A DNA stretch of 64,000 nucleotides from Piezodorus guildinii (GCA_023052935.1 CM041298.1:63482217-63546216), one strand, 5' to 3'; positions 43,416-55,532 are shown, counted from the first letter of the stretch. A program made the numbers and translations. The notes: a model not told the origin generated them from the sequence alone.

Positions 43416-43971
43416 TAAATATGTTTTCTTTAACAATAACTTTAAAATTACTCTTGAACCCACTTTTCAAATACATTAACTTTTAGGATAATTTAATCTT
43501 GTATTACATAGTACGCAGTTTGCCTACCCCTTTTAAAAGAGTGGACTACAGTCTGAGATTCAGTTTTGAAATATTTTGAGTGATGCAAGTGAGGTGTAGA
43601 GCATGAGGGAATAAAACACCCGATATTTGGCACTAGTGTGCACTAAACGCACGCGTCCTTTAACGCTTATATTATTTTGTCGGAGGTAATTGCGGATCAG
43701 TTTCATGATAATAAATTTTCTAAGAATAAATTGTAAATCTTTCTGTTTCTTGGCGTATCGGAACCGGTAACAAAACAGGTAAAACCATAATAGTCCAGGA
43801 AGTTCTATATACACTGATTATGCTGAACTTGAAAGAAAATGTCTGCCATCATCCATATAGAGGAAAACGATACGGCAAAGAGATCCAATTTGCGTCGAGT
43901 TTTGCAACATATTAGCATTTATATCATAGAAGTTCATATCATAGGACGAACTGATTACCTTATTTACTTAC
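43416..43971. other. Intron sequence, nothing recognised
   Basis: Downstream flank of the Beat exon; no repeat identified. Confidence 0.5.
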
Positions 43972-44186
43972 CTTGACATCGTGCTCTGTCAGACCAGGCA
44001 TCGGAAAAATCTTAAGTGCTGGTGTTTCCTTCGGAGTATACCTATAGAACTCTCTGCCTCCTTTGTACCACTTGACGGAATAAAGGGCGTCTCCGTCCAA
44101 AAGGAAATTGCAGGTGAGTATCGCAGGTGAGCCCAGCCGAACAGCGTGGGGTACGCTCATCCGGACTCCATGAAGCCCACGGCTCC
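43972..44186 (-). CDS. beat: Beaten-path family protein, first Ig-domain exon
   Basis: Internal exon of a Beat-family gene. Beat proteins are secreted or membrane-anchored two-Ig proteins of insect neurons that bind Sidestep-family receptors in axon guidance. The exon encodes 71 whole codons: VRMSVPHAVRLGSPAILTC (first Ig cysteine), then LLDGDALYSVKWYKGGREFY (the conserved Ig tryptophan) and RYTPKETPALKIFP, which is the Beat signature. The acceptor is TTTGTTGTGCAG (ends 44187) and the donor AAG|GTAAGTAAAT (starts 43971). The intron before it splits a codon after its first base; the one after lies between codons. The second Ig cysteine must be in another exon, which I did not find. The frame has no stop. 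The paralog cannot be told from one exon. Confidence 0.9.
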
Positions 44187-45094
44187 CTGCACAACAAATA
44201 TATATTGCATTATTATATATGTTTATGTTGATTATGGTACATACTTAATTAGGTACTTGATATCCAACTTGTAGAAACCAAGTATGAATAAGAACATCTC
44301 TAGAATCTCTACAAAAGACCTACTCCTCAATATTTTAATGATATAGCTTAGTTTTATACTGTCTCATCCTAAGTACCTTACCAAATAATAGTCACAAACA
44401 GTTCGTTGTCAATGTATTTTTGACAAGTGGGTTTAAATATCCCTGAGGTGGAATTCATGTTTGCTAAATGGATTTATAAATCGAAATTATTAAGCAAATT
44501 ATAATTTAAAACGAGAACATTCGTTCACGGTAATTGGTTAGATTAATTAATTTTTACCAGAAAATTCTTAATTTTAACATTCTTTTGTAAGGATATTTAA
44601 AGATAAAAATTTGACGAGGATGAATGCTCTACTGTTAAAATTGATGACTAAAAACATTAGTAAATGCTGCATTGTCGTACCCCAACTCTTCGTCCTTATA
44701 TTTTAAATAAGAAATTAAGTGATAAAACTGTCAATATTCCAATAAGAATCTTATAATTCTTGTTCGAATTTCGGAATATTCATAAGAAATACTGAAACAA
44801 TCATTTCGAAACTGACAGATTTTGAGCCTTGTGTGTTTGGATCTCCGTTTTTAAAACAGTGTTGTAATGCCCTACTTCAGCATTCCATGAGGTGCACTTC
44901 TTGTTGTAGATACGCTTTGTTAATCCATATGCTCTTAGAATTCGATCTTAACAGCTGCTTTTTCCCCTTGATAGTCTTTCCTAGGTATTTGAACTTCTTG
45001 ACCTTTTATATCCTTCCTACTCCGTATCAAAGGAAGTTTGGTCCATGCTTGTCATTTTTTTTTTACGTTTTTGTTTTTATCGGCTGTTATTTTA
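44187..45094. other. Intron sequence, nothing recognised
   Basis: Upstream flank of the Beat exon. A frame at 44833-45156 has no family motif and runs into a LINE 3' UTR. Confidence 0.5.
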
Positions 45095-45735
45095 CAATCA
45101 TGTTAATTTATTTATTGATATTTACTAGTATATTAGCCTATACATCTAATAAATAAGGTGTGTGACGAGATGCGTGAAAAAGATATGAAGTGAAACTGTC
45201 CATTGGCCATTTTATTTTTAGGCGCCTAGGAGGATTGTCAGGAATGGAATAGAAAACAACGATGGAAACTAGTGGGTTAGCGTGGGAGTGGAGTTTGTCA
45301 TGGAAGGATTATATCTGGTTCAGGCCAAATCAACATTAAGGTCTTTATGGATGAGCTTATTCATGTCTAAGTAAGGAAAGTTGAGTATTTTTCGAAGGAT
45401 TTTTGATTGTAGTACGAACATAATTTGGTGGTTTAGTAGAGTTTCAAAGCACAACTCCGTAAGTCCATTCATGTATTATGGTGGTCATGCAGTGGAAGGT
45501 TAGAGCGTCTTTCTAGTAAGTATTGAAGTAACCGAAATCGGCGAGCAGTTTCTTGTCGTTTCAGTCTAGTGAACGAATTCCATGTTAGACTTTTGTCTAG
45601 CAGAAGTCCCAGATAGAGGGTCTGCTTAACAGGTGCAAGCGGAATATTATTACAGGATACTGTAGGGTAGGATTTCATAGGTTTACGGTGAAGACAATCG
45701 TATTTAAAATTTAAATTGTATTGAAACATAGTAAT
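45095..45735 (-). pseudogene. J2-family LINE 3' end
   Basis: 3' UTR ('ttatttattgatatttac') and RT C-terminus. The frame at 45469-45729 reads LYLGLLLDKSLTWN and LKRQETARRFRLLQYLLERRSN, close to the J2 LINE (52258-54331). Interrupted by stops and small deletions; 5' truncated. Confidence 0.8.
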
Positions 45736-46344
45736 ACTAAGAATGAAATGGTAAATATATGGAAATGGTTCCGCGTTTAATATCAGAGCTTTAAGAAAGG
45801 AACCAGGAGGAATTATATGAACAATATGAATTTTTAGTGGCGAAGGCGGGAAGATATGAGACTCTTCTTAGTGACATATAGGCCTCACTTCTGTCCAAAT
45901 GGCCCCGATATTAGAAGGCAGGGGGTCTCAATGTCCCGGATATTGAGCCATTTCGTCGGCTAAGTGATTTTAAAAAAATTAACTTCCTTGTCTTCTCTCT
46001 ACTCCCGCCGTCCTTTAATGGATTGCCTCCTTAGTGAACGCCTTGAGCCAGAAAAAAAAGGATAAAGAAAATGACACAAAATCTCCAACATGATTGATCG
46101 TTTATATTATTCAATAAAATATGTGACAATGTTGATCTAAGATGTATTGATTTATTACTTAGAGTGGAAACAATAAATAATTGCGAATATGATTACCATT
46201 ATTTACTTTCCCTCCACCCCTCAATTATCAAGATATCCTTAATTATGTAGTCAATTAAAAAAGAAATATCTATTAAGAGATTAATGAATAAATATAATTA
46301 TCAATAAAATAAAATAAGGTTTTCACGAACACCTAACCATTTTC
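45736..46344. other. No gene recognised
   Basis: AT-rich sequence with no recognised feature. Confidence 0.5.
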
Positions 46345-46450
46345 ACATTTACTTACCTATATATGAAATATATAGGAAGGTAAATTATTGCGATCTTAAA
46401 TAGTTTCTAAATATAGTTTTCAACGGAAATACACGTCTGATGAACCCCTA
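46345..46450 (-). repeat. HINE-like fragment (3' end, inverted)
   Basis: Only the last ~100 bp: 'ttttcacatttacttacctatatatgaaatatatagg', 'attgcgatct', 'gttttcaacggaaatacacg'. Older subfamily type. Confidence 0.65.
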
Positions 46451-47039
46451 TATAAATTTTTCTATATAAATAGTATTAAAAAACAATATGGTAAAAAAGT
46501 TTTTTTTCCATCTAATTATTGAAACTATATTTGGCTTTGTTGTTTGGCATCGATGCGATTTCTTATTGATTTATAGAATTTTAAAGTATTCCGGTCACCC
46601 AGCGTTTATTGTTTGTACTGAGCTAGTTGTTTACAACTTGACCTACCTATTGTTTCCTCTATCGTTATTGTCCTATTTTACGATGTAGGTCGGGCTCAAT
46701 TGTTAGGATGAAAAGCCCAGGCATGAAGTGTCGTCCTTGCAGAAAATCTATATTTCGTGGGGAACTGTGGCTTTTGTAATTTCAGTCCTTATCAGTAAAA
46801 ATACCCTGAATGTGAGCGAAGTAATGGTCGAATAAAATACAATGGCACCATGGCATAGTCATCAGAAAAAATAGAAGAATATAAGAAGAAATACCAAACT
46901 GAATTAAAAAAGCAAAAAGTGTATATTACGAAATCTACAATACTGTTTTTGGGAAACGTAAGCTTGAAAAAGATGTAAAGCTGCATCTTATTGCATGATA
47001 TTTAGAGCTGGGTTCCTTTGGGAAAATATTTAAGCAGAG
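46451..47039. other. No gene recognised
   Basis: Frames at 46488-46688 and 46792-46986 are hydrophobic, AT-driven and show no motif. Confidence 0.45.
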
Positions 47040-47044
47040 TTAGG

Positions 47045-47135
47045 AGAAATGAAATATCTTAGAAGAGTGGTTGGCCGAACTCGTAGAGATCTCATAAGAA
47101 ACGAAAGAACAAGAGAGGATTTAAGCATGCAACTT
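47045..47135 (+). pseudogene. LINE RT C-terminal scrap
   Basis: About 30 codons open on the plus strand: EMKYLRRVVGRTRRDLIRNE then RTREDL, a block common in the C-terminal part of RTE-like LINE proteins. Nothing recognisable on either side. Confidence 0.55.
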
Positions 47136-49204
47136 TTTTTTTCTGAGTTATTTTTCATACACTGCAGTCTCAAGTAGGCTTATTGTGCACCGTCCATTAT
47201 CCTGTTAATGAAGGCCTATTGCCTTAGTGAATCTGATCTAACTGTATGGATTTATCAGTCCACAACGCTATGGATCTGAAATACGGTCATTGCCAAAGTG
47301 GTAAAGCTGTTTTCTCTATTTATGTCTTAACGAAGTTTTATCTTCCTTCTTGCAGAATCTGCAAGTCGGTGAGGCTAATAACCCTAAATTGTGGAGTTGC
47401 TTGTTAAGCTGAATATGTCCTGTGTATATGGAAATCCTTAACATAGATCTTGGAGAAGAGGTAACATAAGTGGTTCTCGGAGGTGGGCGTGGTTTTCGGA
47501 GGTGTAAAAGGGTCTGCAGGAGTTAAGAGTCGTGTGGACAGATGTTTAGGAGCCTGATCCTCTGAAAAAGAAACTTGAAGGACTCCTGAGTTGTGTAGAG
47601 TGCCTCTACTAACCGGACTTGAAACCCCATCCTCCCAAGCTTAAGGTCACCTTCCGTGCACATCGGGTTGACATCCGTCAAATCTAGTTTGAGAGACAGA
47701 AAGAGGTTTCCAAACACCTAGAGGTATTGTTTTTTCTAGAGGTCTTGCAGACTGATTTTCCAATATTCTATTGATTCAGGTTGGTCTCTCAGCATGATAA
47801 TATTGTACTCTTGTAATAAAATGAAATAATAAATTTGTGGATATAATCGGAGTTTTAGGATACAAAATAATAATTAACCCAGAATTCTTCAAAATGCTGT
47901 TTTTAAAGCATATTTTAAGATCATCAGAGCTTGATATATTTTTGTTGAATTAATTATATTAATAAGTTTTGCGCTTTTACCTTTATTGGTGATTTAAATT
48001 CAAATACATAAGTTCAACAGAAAACATACGTTGGTTATTGTAAAATTTGTATTTTATTATGTATTATCAACAAAAACTTCTTTGAAATAAATAATTTGAA
48101 ATATTTTACACAGTGATTTGCCTACGATTTTACTGTTCTATCATAAATTTAAGGTCCTTTCTTTTTTGTCCGTCATGTATGACCTTTTACGATAGCCACC
48201 TATCGTAAAAAGTACTAAACCCAAAATTGATGGGATTAAAGAAGTGGCTTCAGCATTTCTTCCTGACTGGGAAAACAATGGATAATGGATTTATCTGTCT
48301 ATAATCCCCTGTTTATCCCAATTAGTGAGAAATAGAGTTTTATGAAGGTATAGAAAAAAATACCTTACAGACAAAATTCATTTTTAATTATCAATGTATA
48401 TTTAATTAGACGTTGGAGTGCTACCGAAGGATGGTTTCTTCACAGGACTGTCAGGAGTGTAAAAAAAAGCTCAATCACTTGACAAATGTTTGACAAAACG
48501 TGACGATTTTCATTCAAACCTATATAGGTCCTGGCGATAAATGTTTAAAAAAATATATTTTCCATAAATTTTCCGAGAGAACTCGACACATTTTCGATCC
48601 GAGCTTAACTAACACGGATAAAGCATTTTAAAACGTTACATTTTTTATGGTAAAAAATAATACGAAATAAGCAGTATAGACTTCAGCCAAAAAAAATCTT
48701 AATTTCATTAGAATAGCGGTCTGAGAATTCCTGGAATGTGTGGTATGAAGATGTTCCGGCAAGAAGGTTAAACCGATTAAATCTCCAGATGGGTATTATT
48801 AAGGCTCTCCACATAATATTCCGAAGCATTATACCGTAGTATTAGTAATGGGCTGTTGGCAGAAGCTAAAAAAGAAGCCATAGTATATAGATGATAAGCT
48901 GAAGTACAAGGCTGGTTCCGGGAAGGTTAATGAGTGCTGGGCTGACTGGAGGATCTCCGAGAAGTAAACCGAAACGTAAGGAGGAGACTCGATGCAGACA
49001 GATTCGGGTTTTGGTAGCAGAAACTTCAGATTTACTGAGCTTATATTTTTATTTAAGAACTCAGTCAGAGTGACTTTGGAATTCCCTATGAAAGTGGAGC
49101 CCTGTCATCCTTATGCCTTAGAACTCAGTATTTTCTGAAAAATAAGTATGAAGGATGAGATAATTCGGGTGGTAGTCAAAATATATTAGAAAATACTGAA
49201 AAAC
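47136..49204. other. Mostly unassigned
   Basis: About 2 kb without a called gene. A GC-richer patch at 47430-47720 has a minus-strand frame (47523-47717) with no known domain. A small perfect hairpin is at 48185-48210. Confidence 0.4.
48185..48210. repeat. 11 bp perfect inverted repeat
   Basis: TTTTACGATAG, loop CCAC, CTATCGTAAAA. No known site recognised. Confidence 0.85.
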
Positions 49205-49915
49205 TGTTATTTTTTTATTTTATGAAATTTACAACTGTATTAAATATATAAAACAAGTAAATAGGCTTGATATATGATTAGAACACATGTTTGTCCTGTG
49301 AAGAAACTACCCATTGGTAGCACTCCAAGGTCTAATTTATGGTAGAAGGTCTCTTATTTTAAGGCGCCTCGGTGGGTTGTCGGGAATAGATATGGAGGAG
49401 AGGTCACGTATAAGCGGGTTTGAGTGGGCAGGGAGTTATGCATGAAAAGAGGTACATCTGTATGGGATATTTAGGTCTTTATGGGTGATTTTATTGGTAA
49501 CAAAGTAAGGAGCATTGAGAATTTTTCGAAGGATTTTGGACTGCAAGGATTGGATGCGAGAGGAATTCGATGGTTTAGTAGACCCCCATAGGTCAATGCC
49601 TGATAATTGTTAAATAAATGAATTTTTTGTGGCAAGTAGGAAGTTTTGAGCGTTTGTCGAGTAAGTGTTGTAGTAATCTGTATCTACGAGCAGTTTCCTG
49701 TCGTTTCAGTCCAGTAAGAGGATTCCATGTTAGGCGTTTGTCGAGGTGTAGTCCTGGATATACCGGAACTGTTCAACAGGAGTAAGTAGGATATTGTTAA
49801 AGGATACGGTGGGGCAGAAGGCCATAGGTTTACGACGTAGAGTGAAGGTAATTTGATAAGATTTTTTAGAATTTATTTTAATTCTCCAGTTTTGACACAT
49901 TTCTTCAATTGCTGA
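49205..49915 (-). pseudogene. J2-family LINE 3' end
   Basis: Follows the J2 3' UTR and RT C-terminal region ('aaggcgcctcggtgggttgtcgggaat', 'gcattgagaatttttcgaaggattttgg', 'aggattggatgcgagaggaattcgatgg', 'aattctccagttttgacac'). Many lesions. Confidence 0.82.
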
Positions 49916-50060
49916 ACTATTATTTAAACTACGTATCTACCCAGGTTGCGAGTCTTTTCTCCGTTGAGGTTGATACTTCTACACCCGCAACATGGGTATA
50001 AACGTTCGTTAATAAATTGTATGTACAATTTTAATACATTTAATAAAATATGAATAGCAA

Positions 50061-50920
50061 ATTATTATTTAGGATCATCACGTCAATCACGTAATATTAT
50101 TCTCCCGGCAAAACAGTACAATAAAGTATGAAAGTAAGGTAAATTAAATAATTTTGTTTACCTGAAATATTCCTGTTTTGAAGGTCCTGTCTACTCAAAG
50201 ATGCTCAAAGTTTAACTAGTGTAAAAGTTAGGTTTGTGATGGGACCCTCTTTGGATCAAATGGGCTATAGCCAGTATAATTTGTCTTCATTATTTTGTAA
50301 TTTTTTATTACCACTACCCGAATCACCTCATTCTTCATATTTATCACAGGTTAATCTAATGATTATTATTCAATATGATAATAAAAATAAAGTAAATCTT
50401 TTAGATAAATACTTACGTATTTTTGTTAAATTACATCGAAAAAAAAACAAAAAAAAAACGAACCATCATATTGTAATGTACTAGCATTAGCTAGTTAGAG
50501 GACATCGTATATGTTAGCCATACCCTTAAGCCCTGGAAAACGTTTATTAAGGTTTCTATATGTTGTGTACATTTATATATATTTTCCCCAGACACATATG
50601 AAGAGGTCTTATCATTAGGATCAAATGAAGAACAAATTGGTGTTTAGTATCATTATATCAATCAAGTAGTATTCTCCAGGACAGTGCGATGAAGAATGAA
50701 ATGAGTGTGGTAAATTTATAAAATGTATATTTACTTGAATATTTGCAGTTTTCTAGGTTCAGGCTACTCAATGCTCCCCTCCCAAACCCTAACAGACTTT
50801 GACAAGTATGTAAATTGGGTTTGTGATGGGGAACTGTCCTTGGGGTCTTAACTTTTTTCGAGTACATCCAGAGACCCTCTTTGGATCGAATGGCTTATTG
50901 CCATTACAATGTTTTGCGGT
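50061..50920 (+). repeat. Diverged direct repeat pair
   Basis: 50061-50290 and 50640-50920 share order and wording: 'atcaatcacgtaatattattctcc' / 'atcaatcaagtagtattctcc', 'gtttgtgatggg', 'accctctttggatc' and 'gcttattgcc' / 'gctatagcc'. The second has about 43 extra bases inside 'gatggg|accctctttgg'. They could be decayed LTRs of a short element or a local duplication. Confidence 0.6.
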
Positions 50921-51162
50921 GATTCTACTTTTGCGGATCCATACATTTTTCCCCTTTTTATTAAGTCTATAATCATTTGATCCTTGGATCCGAATCGTGG
51001 ATGATTACTACAAAGGAAGAGAAAAATTTATTTATAGTAATCTGTAATGGACTTTTGTGCTATTTCCAGACTACAACAGGATAGTTTCAGAACTATCAAG
51101 AATAACGTACACCTAGAAAAAATAATCCTATAAAATCCTAAATATTTTTTTATTATTTATAA

Positions 51163-51317
51163 AATAATAATAATAATAGGCCTACTGAACCCGAAGGTTC
51201 CATGCCGATACCGCCAAATACTGTCTACACAAATGATCTCCCCCGAGATCAGCCTTAACACAATCCTTCCATCGTCGCTTCGGTCTACCTTTCGGACGGC
51301 TACCAGTCGGTTCAGTA
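51163..51317 (-). pseudogene. RTE-like LINE 3' end with (TAT)n tail, short copy
   Basis: Same family as 22475-22907: tail ATAATAATAATA, 'cgaacccgaaggttc'-type hairpin start ('ctgaacccgaaggttccatgccgatacc'), 'gagatcagccttaacacaatcc', 'cgcttcggtctacctttcgg'. 5' truncated at about 51317. Confidence 0.75.
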
Positions 51318-51366
51318 TTACTTATTTACTGTTGTTTTTCTCCAAATCGCTATTTGCCATCTGCAA

Positions 51367-51370
<4 letters not shown>

Positions 51371-51431
<61 letters not shown>
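51371..51431. repeat. (TA)n microsatellite
   Basis: About 30 TA repeats; flanking open frames on both strands are translated microsatellite. Confidence 0.95.
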
Positions 51432-51435
<4 letters not shown>

Positions 51436-51870
51436 CAATAAGTAAATATGTTAAACTCCCGTAAAGTAGGTTAATTCGAGGTATCTCTAGGCCAACGCCT
51501 CCAAAGTCGTCGACGTGGCTTGTACGGATTATGGTGGATTTAAGAATTTGGGTCGATGGGTTCATATTGTAAGTCAGTCTGTCGTGAAATTTTTTATAAT
51601 ATGTTATATTTATAATATGCTGTTTCTGAAACTGTGATATGTCCAAGTCCTTTTAAAGTAATTCGTTGGTTACATAAAACAGTGCATCGAGGATTTTTCA
51701 TAATATTTTCGATTGGAGGGACTGAATTATTTGGATGTTAGAGGTTTTGGCAGATCCCCATAGCACTATCGCGTATGTTCATATGGGTTTGATCAGTACT
51801 TTGTAATTGTAATTTTGGTGCTTAAGGACAATTTCGATCGTTTGTCAAGTAGACGAGATATATATTCTTA
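51432..51870 (-). pseudogene. Diverged Jockey-type LINE 3' fragment
   Basis: Resembles the J2 layout at lower similarity: 'aattcgttggttacataaaacagtgcatcgaggatttttcataat' and 'gatccccatagcactatcgcgtatgttcatatgg' correspond to the KILRKIL and TYGVELWGS regions. Its 3' end abuts a TA microsatellite, as at 20741. Confidence 0.55.
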
Positions 51871-52245
51871 ATATATAAAAATAAAATATCTAAAATCGGG
51901 AAAATCCTAAAAACAAACATTTTAAACTATCATGGCCATTCCTAAAGAATACCAGAGCAGTAATGACTGGAATTAATATTTCAAGAACAGAAAAGCGTAG
52001 AAGAGACTACCTGAAAAATGATGGATGTGTTGTAGCAAGTAGTGGGAAGCTATTACGGTCAGAGGTCCATGAAAGGCACTATGTAGTAATAAAACCATTA
52101 ATTAAAAATAAATCTAATTGATTATTGCTTCGGTTCAACAAGTTAATGAGATAGATTAGAATAGAAAAATATATTTATTCTGGGACATGGTTCCTTAAGA
52201 ACAATCCATATGTACAATTAAGATATATATAATGTGTCTTGGTAC

Positions 52246-52257
52246 AAGACCAAAGGA
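52246..52257 (+). repeat. Target-site duplication of J2 LINE (left)
   Basis: AAGACCAAAGGA, perfectly repeated at 54332-54343. Confidence 0.93.
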
Positions 52258-52288
<31 letters not shown>

Positions 52289-54331
52289 ATTTATTGATAT
52301 TTACAACTGTATTAAATAAAATACATCTAGTAAATGTGATGGTAATATACAAAACTGTCATGAAAAACATGTAGAGACACTACCCAGTGGCAGCACTCTT
52401 AAAATATTTTAAACTAGAAGGTCCCGGGCCATTTCCTTTTCAGGCGCCTCGGAGGATTATCCGGAATTGAAGAGGAAGAAAGGATTGAAACTAGTGGGTT
52501 AGGGTGAGAATGGAGTTTGTCATGAAAGGATTGATACCTGGTCCGGGCCAAATCAGTAACATAGGGAACATTAAGGTCTTTATGGATAAGTTTATTCGTG
52601 ACAAAGTAAGGAGCGTTGAGGATTTTACGAAGGATTTTGGATTGTAAGGATTGGATGCGAGAAGAATTTGATGGTTTAGTAGAGCCCCAAAGCTCTACTC
52701 CGTAAGTCCAGATTGGTCTTATAATAGTCATGTAGATGAGCCGTTTGTAGTTAAGAGGAAGGTTTGATCGTTTGTCTAGTAAGTGTTGAAGTAGCCTAAA
52801 GCGGCGAGCAGTTTCTTGTCGTTTTAGTCGTGTATGTGGATTCCAAGTTAGGCGTTTGTCAAGAAGTAGTCCTAGGTATCGGATCTGTTCAACAGGAACT
52901 AGTTGAGTGTTATTAAAGGATACTTTAGGGCAGGAAGTCAAAGGTTTACGGCGAAGGGTAAAGGTTATTTGATGGGATTTGTTGGAATTTATTTTTATTC
53001 TCCAGTTCTGACACCATACTTCTAGGTCTTTGATGTAGGCTTGAAGGGTATTTGAAGCAACAAATGGATCTTTATGAACTGATAACACGCAGGTGTCGTC
53101 AGCATAGGTAGAAAGGAAAGTGTTAGGATGGGTTGGGATATCAGCTGTATATAATGTGTATAGAATGGGTCCTATAATACTGCCTTGAGGAACACCAGCA
53201 GTCTGTGTAAAAAGGGATGAATAGGAACTATTGTGATTAATTTTGAAGGATCTATCAGAGAGGTAGGATTGAAGAATCAGGAAATATGTGGAAAGAAGGA
53301 ATTTACGGAGTTTGTACAACAGTCCTGGGTGCCAGACTCTATCAAAGGCCTGTTCTACATCGAGAAAGGCTCCCGTGCAGTACAACCCGCGCTCCAAAGC
53401 AGAAGAGACAACGTCCACCACACGATGACATTGCTGGATAGTGGAGTGGGATGATCGGAAGCCGAACTGATGATCAGGGATGATATGATTAGAATCAATG
53501 ATGGGATATATTCGTTTCAGAAGGAGTTTTTCAAAGATTTTACCCATAATAGGTAATAGAGAAATTGGACGGTAAGAGGATGGATGTTCGAGCGGCTTTT
53601 GGGGTTTGGGAATCATCTTAACAATGGATAGTTTCCAGGAGTCAGGAAAATATGTGGTCCGGAGGATAGCATTATATATGTAGGTAAGAAAACAGATGGA
53701 TTTGCGAGGAAGCTGTTTCATTATATGGGAAGTAACTAGGTCATGTCCAGGAGCTTTGCGGGAAGGTAATCTGTGAATGATATTTGCTATTTCTGAAGGA
53801 TGAAATGCTTTAGGTGGTAGGGTCATTTGGAGAGGAATATCGAGTTCTGTTTCGATACATTCAACATGGTTTGAATTGAGTATTTCAGGATGAGGATTGT
53901 ATATTTTAGAGAGGTGCTGAGCAAATATCTGGGATTTTTCTTCGTCAGATCGTGTCCAGGATCGGGTTTCATTAAGGAGTGGATGGTTGAAATCTTTAAA
54001 CTTCAGGATTTTTTTAGTAGTCGTCCATAGTGATTTGTCAGTAATCGTAAGATTTTCCGTCAAGTTTTGTAAATATTGTATTTTGTATTTTTTGAGTTCT
54101 GATTTTAGTTTGTTAGTCAGTTGGGTGTAATAAGTTTTGTCTGTTGGGTATCTGGTCCTGTGCCACTTCGATCTTGCTGTGCGCTTTTCTCTCAATAAGA
54201 TCTGAATGTGCTGTGGTAGGTTACTTTTCTGAGGTTTATTAGGTTTGGTGTTAGTTGTGTTGTCTGTTATGGTGCTACTTATTGAGTCAGTAAGTTTTAC
54301 TATGGCTAGGTCAATATCTTGTTTTGTCTTT
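52258..54331 (-). mobile_element. J2 Jockey-type LINE, young 5'-truncated insertion
   Basis: 2074 bp insertion between perfect 12 bp target duplications. The poly(A) tail reads as about 26 T from 52258. The 3' UTR of about 130 bp is followed by one long open frame. The endonuclease and ORF1 are missing, so it was truncated at reverse transcription. Older copies of the same family are at 20741, 42678, 45095 and 49205. Confidence 0.93.
52414..54331 (-). CDS. J2 LINE reverse transcriptase (ORF2 C-terminal ~640 residues)
   Basis: Uninterrupted RT frame. Motifs: RPISLLPIMGKIFEKLLLKR, HQFGFRSSHSTIQQ, CTGAFLDVEQAFDRVWH, GVPQGSIIGPILY, catalytic TYADDTCVLS (YADD at 53095-53106), then LGLLLDKRLTWN and the C-terminal RIQSLQSKILRKILNAPYFV. 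The absence of stops over ~640 codons fits a recent insertion. The frame extends to an ATG at 54358-54360, but its first ~10 residues are host flank and target duplication. The true LINE sequence starts at 54331, mid-ORF, so this frame is not a natural gene start. Confidence 0.9.
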
Positions 54332-54343
54332 AAGACCAAAGGA
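54332..54343 (+). repeat. Target-site duplication of J2 LINE (right)
   Basis: AAGACCAAAGGA, matching 52246-52257. Confidence 0.93.
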
Positions 54344-54712
54344 ATATAATTATTTCTCATTCACAATGTTACATAAAGAAAAGAAAGGATATAATAAAAC
54401 AAAAGAGTAAAATAAATAAATAATAACTTCTGGTACATTAAACAAAACTAAACATTGAAATTGATTCATAATTGATCCATATAAAAATATTAACAATAAA
54501 TAACAAATTTTCTTTTTGATTTGAAATATCTTATTGAGCGTCTGTTTGGGATGACAGTAGGTACTGGAATAGCTGGGACTTGAATGATAGCAGGGAAGAA
54601 GCATGGCGATGAGCATAAGATATTAATAAAGTAGTTCATAAAGCCTAGAATTTAAAGCGAAGAGAAGTGTTAATGTTATTCTAAGTAAGAATGGATTACA
54701 AAAAAAGAAAAG

Positions 54713-54910
54713 AAAATTGAAAAAATCCTGGGTTATGCCGTCCTTTGGAGAAGACGTAAAGTGGTGATACCAAGTCTGTATTGTGTCAGGTTTTCATTAA
54801 TGATTTCTATCCTAATCAAACCTAAATAGGCAAAATTTAGGAATCCCACTGTAGCATCGTCCGATCAGCCTGAGTAGCATAAAGTTATGTTAAATTAATA
54901 AATAAACAAA
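54713..54910 (+). repeat. SINE-1 fragment (3' body and tail)
   Basis: 'aaaaatcctgggttatgccgtcctttgg', 'gtgtcaggttttcattaatgat', 'aggcaaaatttagg' and tail 'ttaaattaataaataaac'. tRNA head missing. Confidence 0.72.
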
Positions 54911-55530
54911 AATTATACTTAATACTGATACACTCACAGGGAGCTAACAGAAAAAAAAAGAATGATTTACGTTAAATGAATAAACAAACTTCAATAATTT
55001 TTAATTCTCTACAAAGGTGACAAATGAACTTCCCCAACCCGTGATTTAAAATATGATAGATAAATAACGAGAGAAAAAATAAAAACATAGATAATAAAAG
55101 TAGAATAACACAGGAAAATGATCACCATTTTGGGACCTTAATGATACTCACTGACAAGTTCGGAGTCTATGATTTCACTACATTTTCGCCACCATTCCCC
55201 AGGGGCCCATCTGTTGGCCTAATGCCAATAAAAGCCAGAACACTTGTTGCTTTGGCATCCAGCAACGGGTTGATTATTCATATGGCCCCATCACATAAAA
55301 TAACAACAAAAGTGTATTCATATGATTTATATGATATAATGAAATAAAATATTCTTTCATATCATTGGACATCTATCTGTACACTGGCATTTTATGTCTT
55401 CGTACGATAAATTTAACTTCTTCGCTTGTTTTTAATAATACAAATAAGTAATGTATAGAATATTATAGATCTATAATACAATGATATCGTTGGAAAGATA
55501 AAGATTTTAGAAAAGTAAACTTTTTGGGGG
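54911..55530. other. No gene recognised
   Basis: AT-rich sequence. 55480-55510 ('atatcgttggaaagataaagattttag') is a possible HINE-like scrap. Confidence 0.45.
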
Positions 55531-55532
55531 GG

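Noticed and set aside
1..43971. Second Beat Ig exon (expected cysteine and GTY-CEV type motif)
   Set aside because: I looked for a matching minus-strand open stretch with splice sites and found only integrase cysteines at 7981 and 13231; a profile search could still find one.
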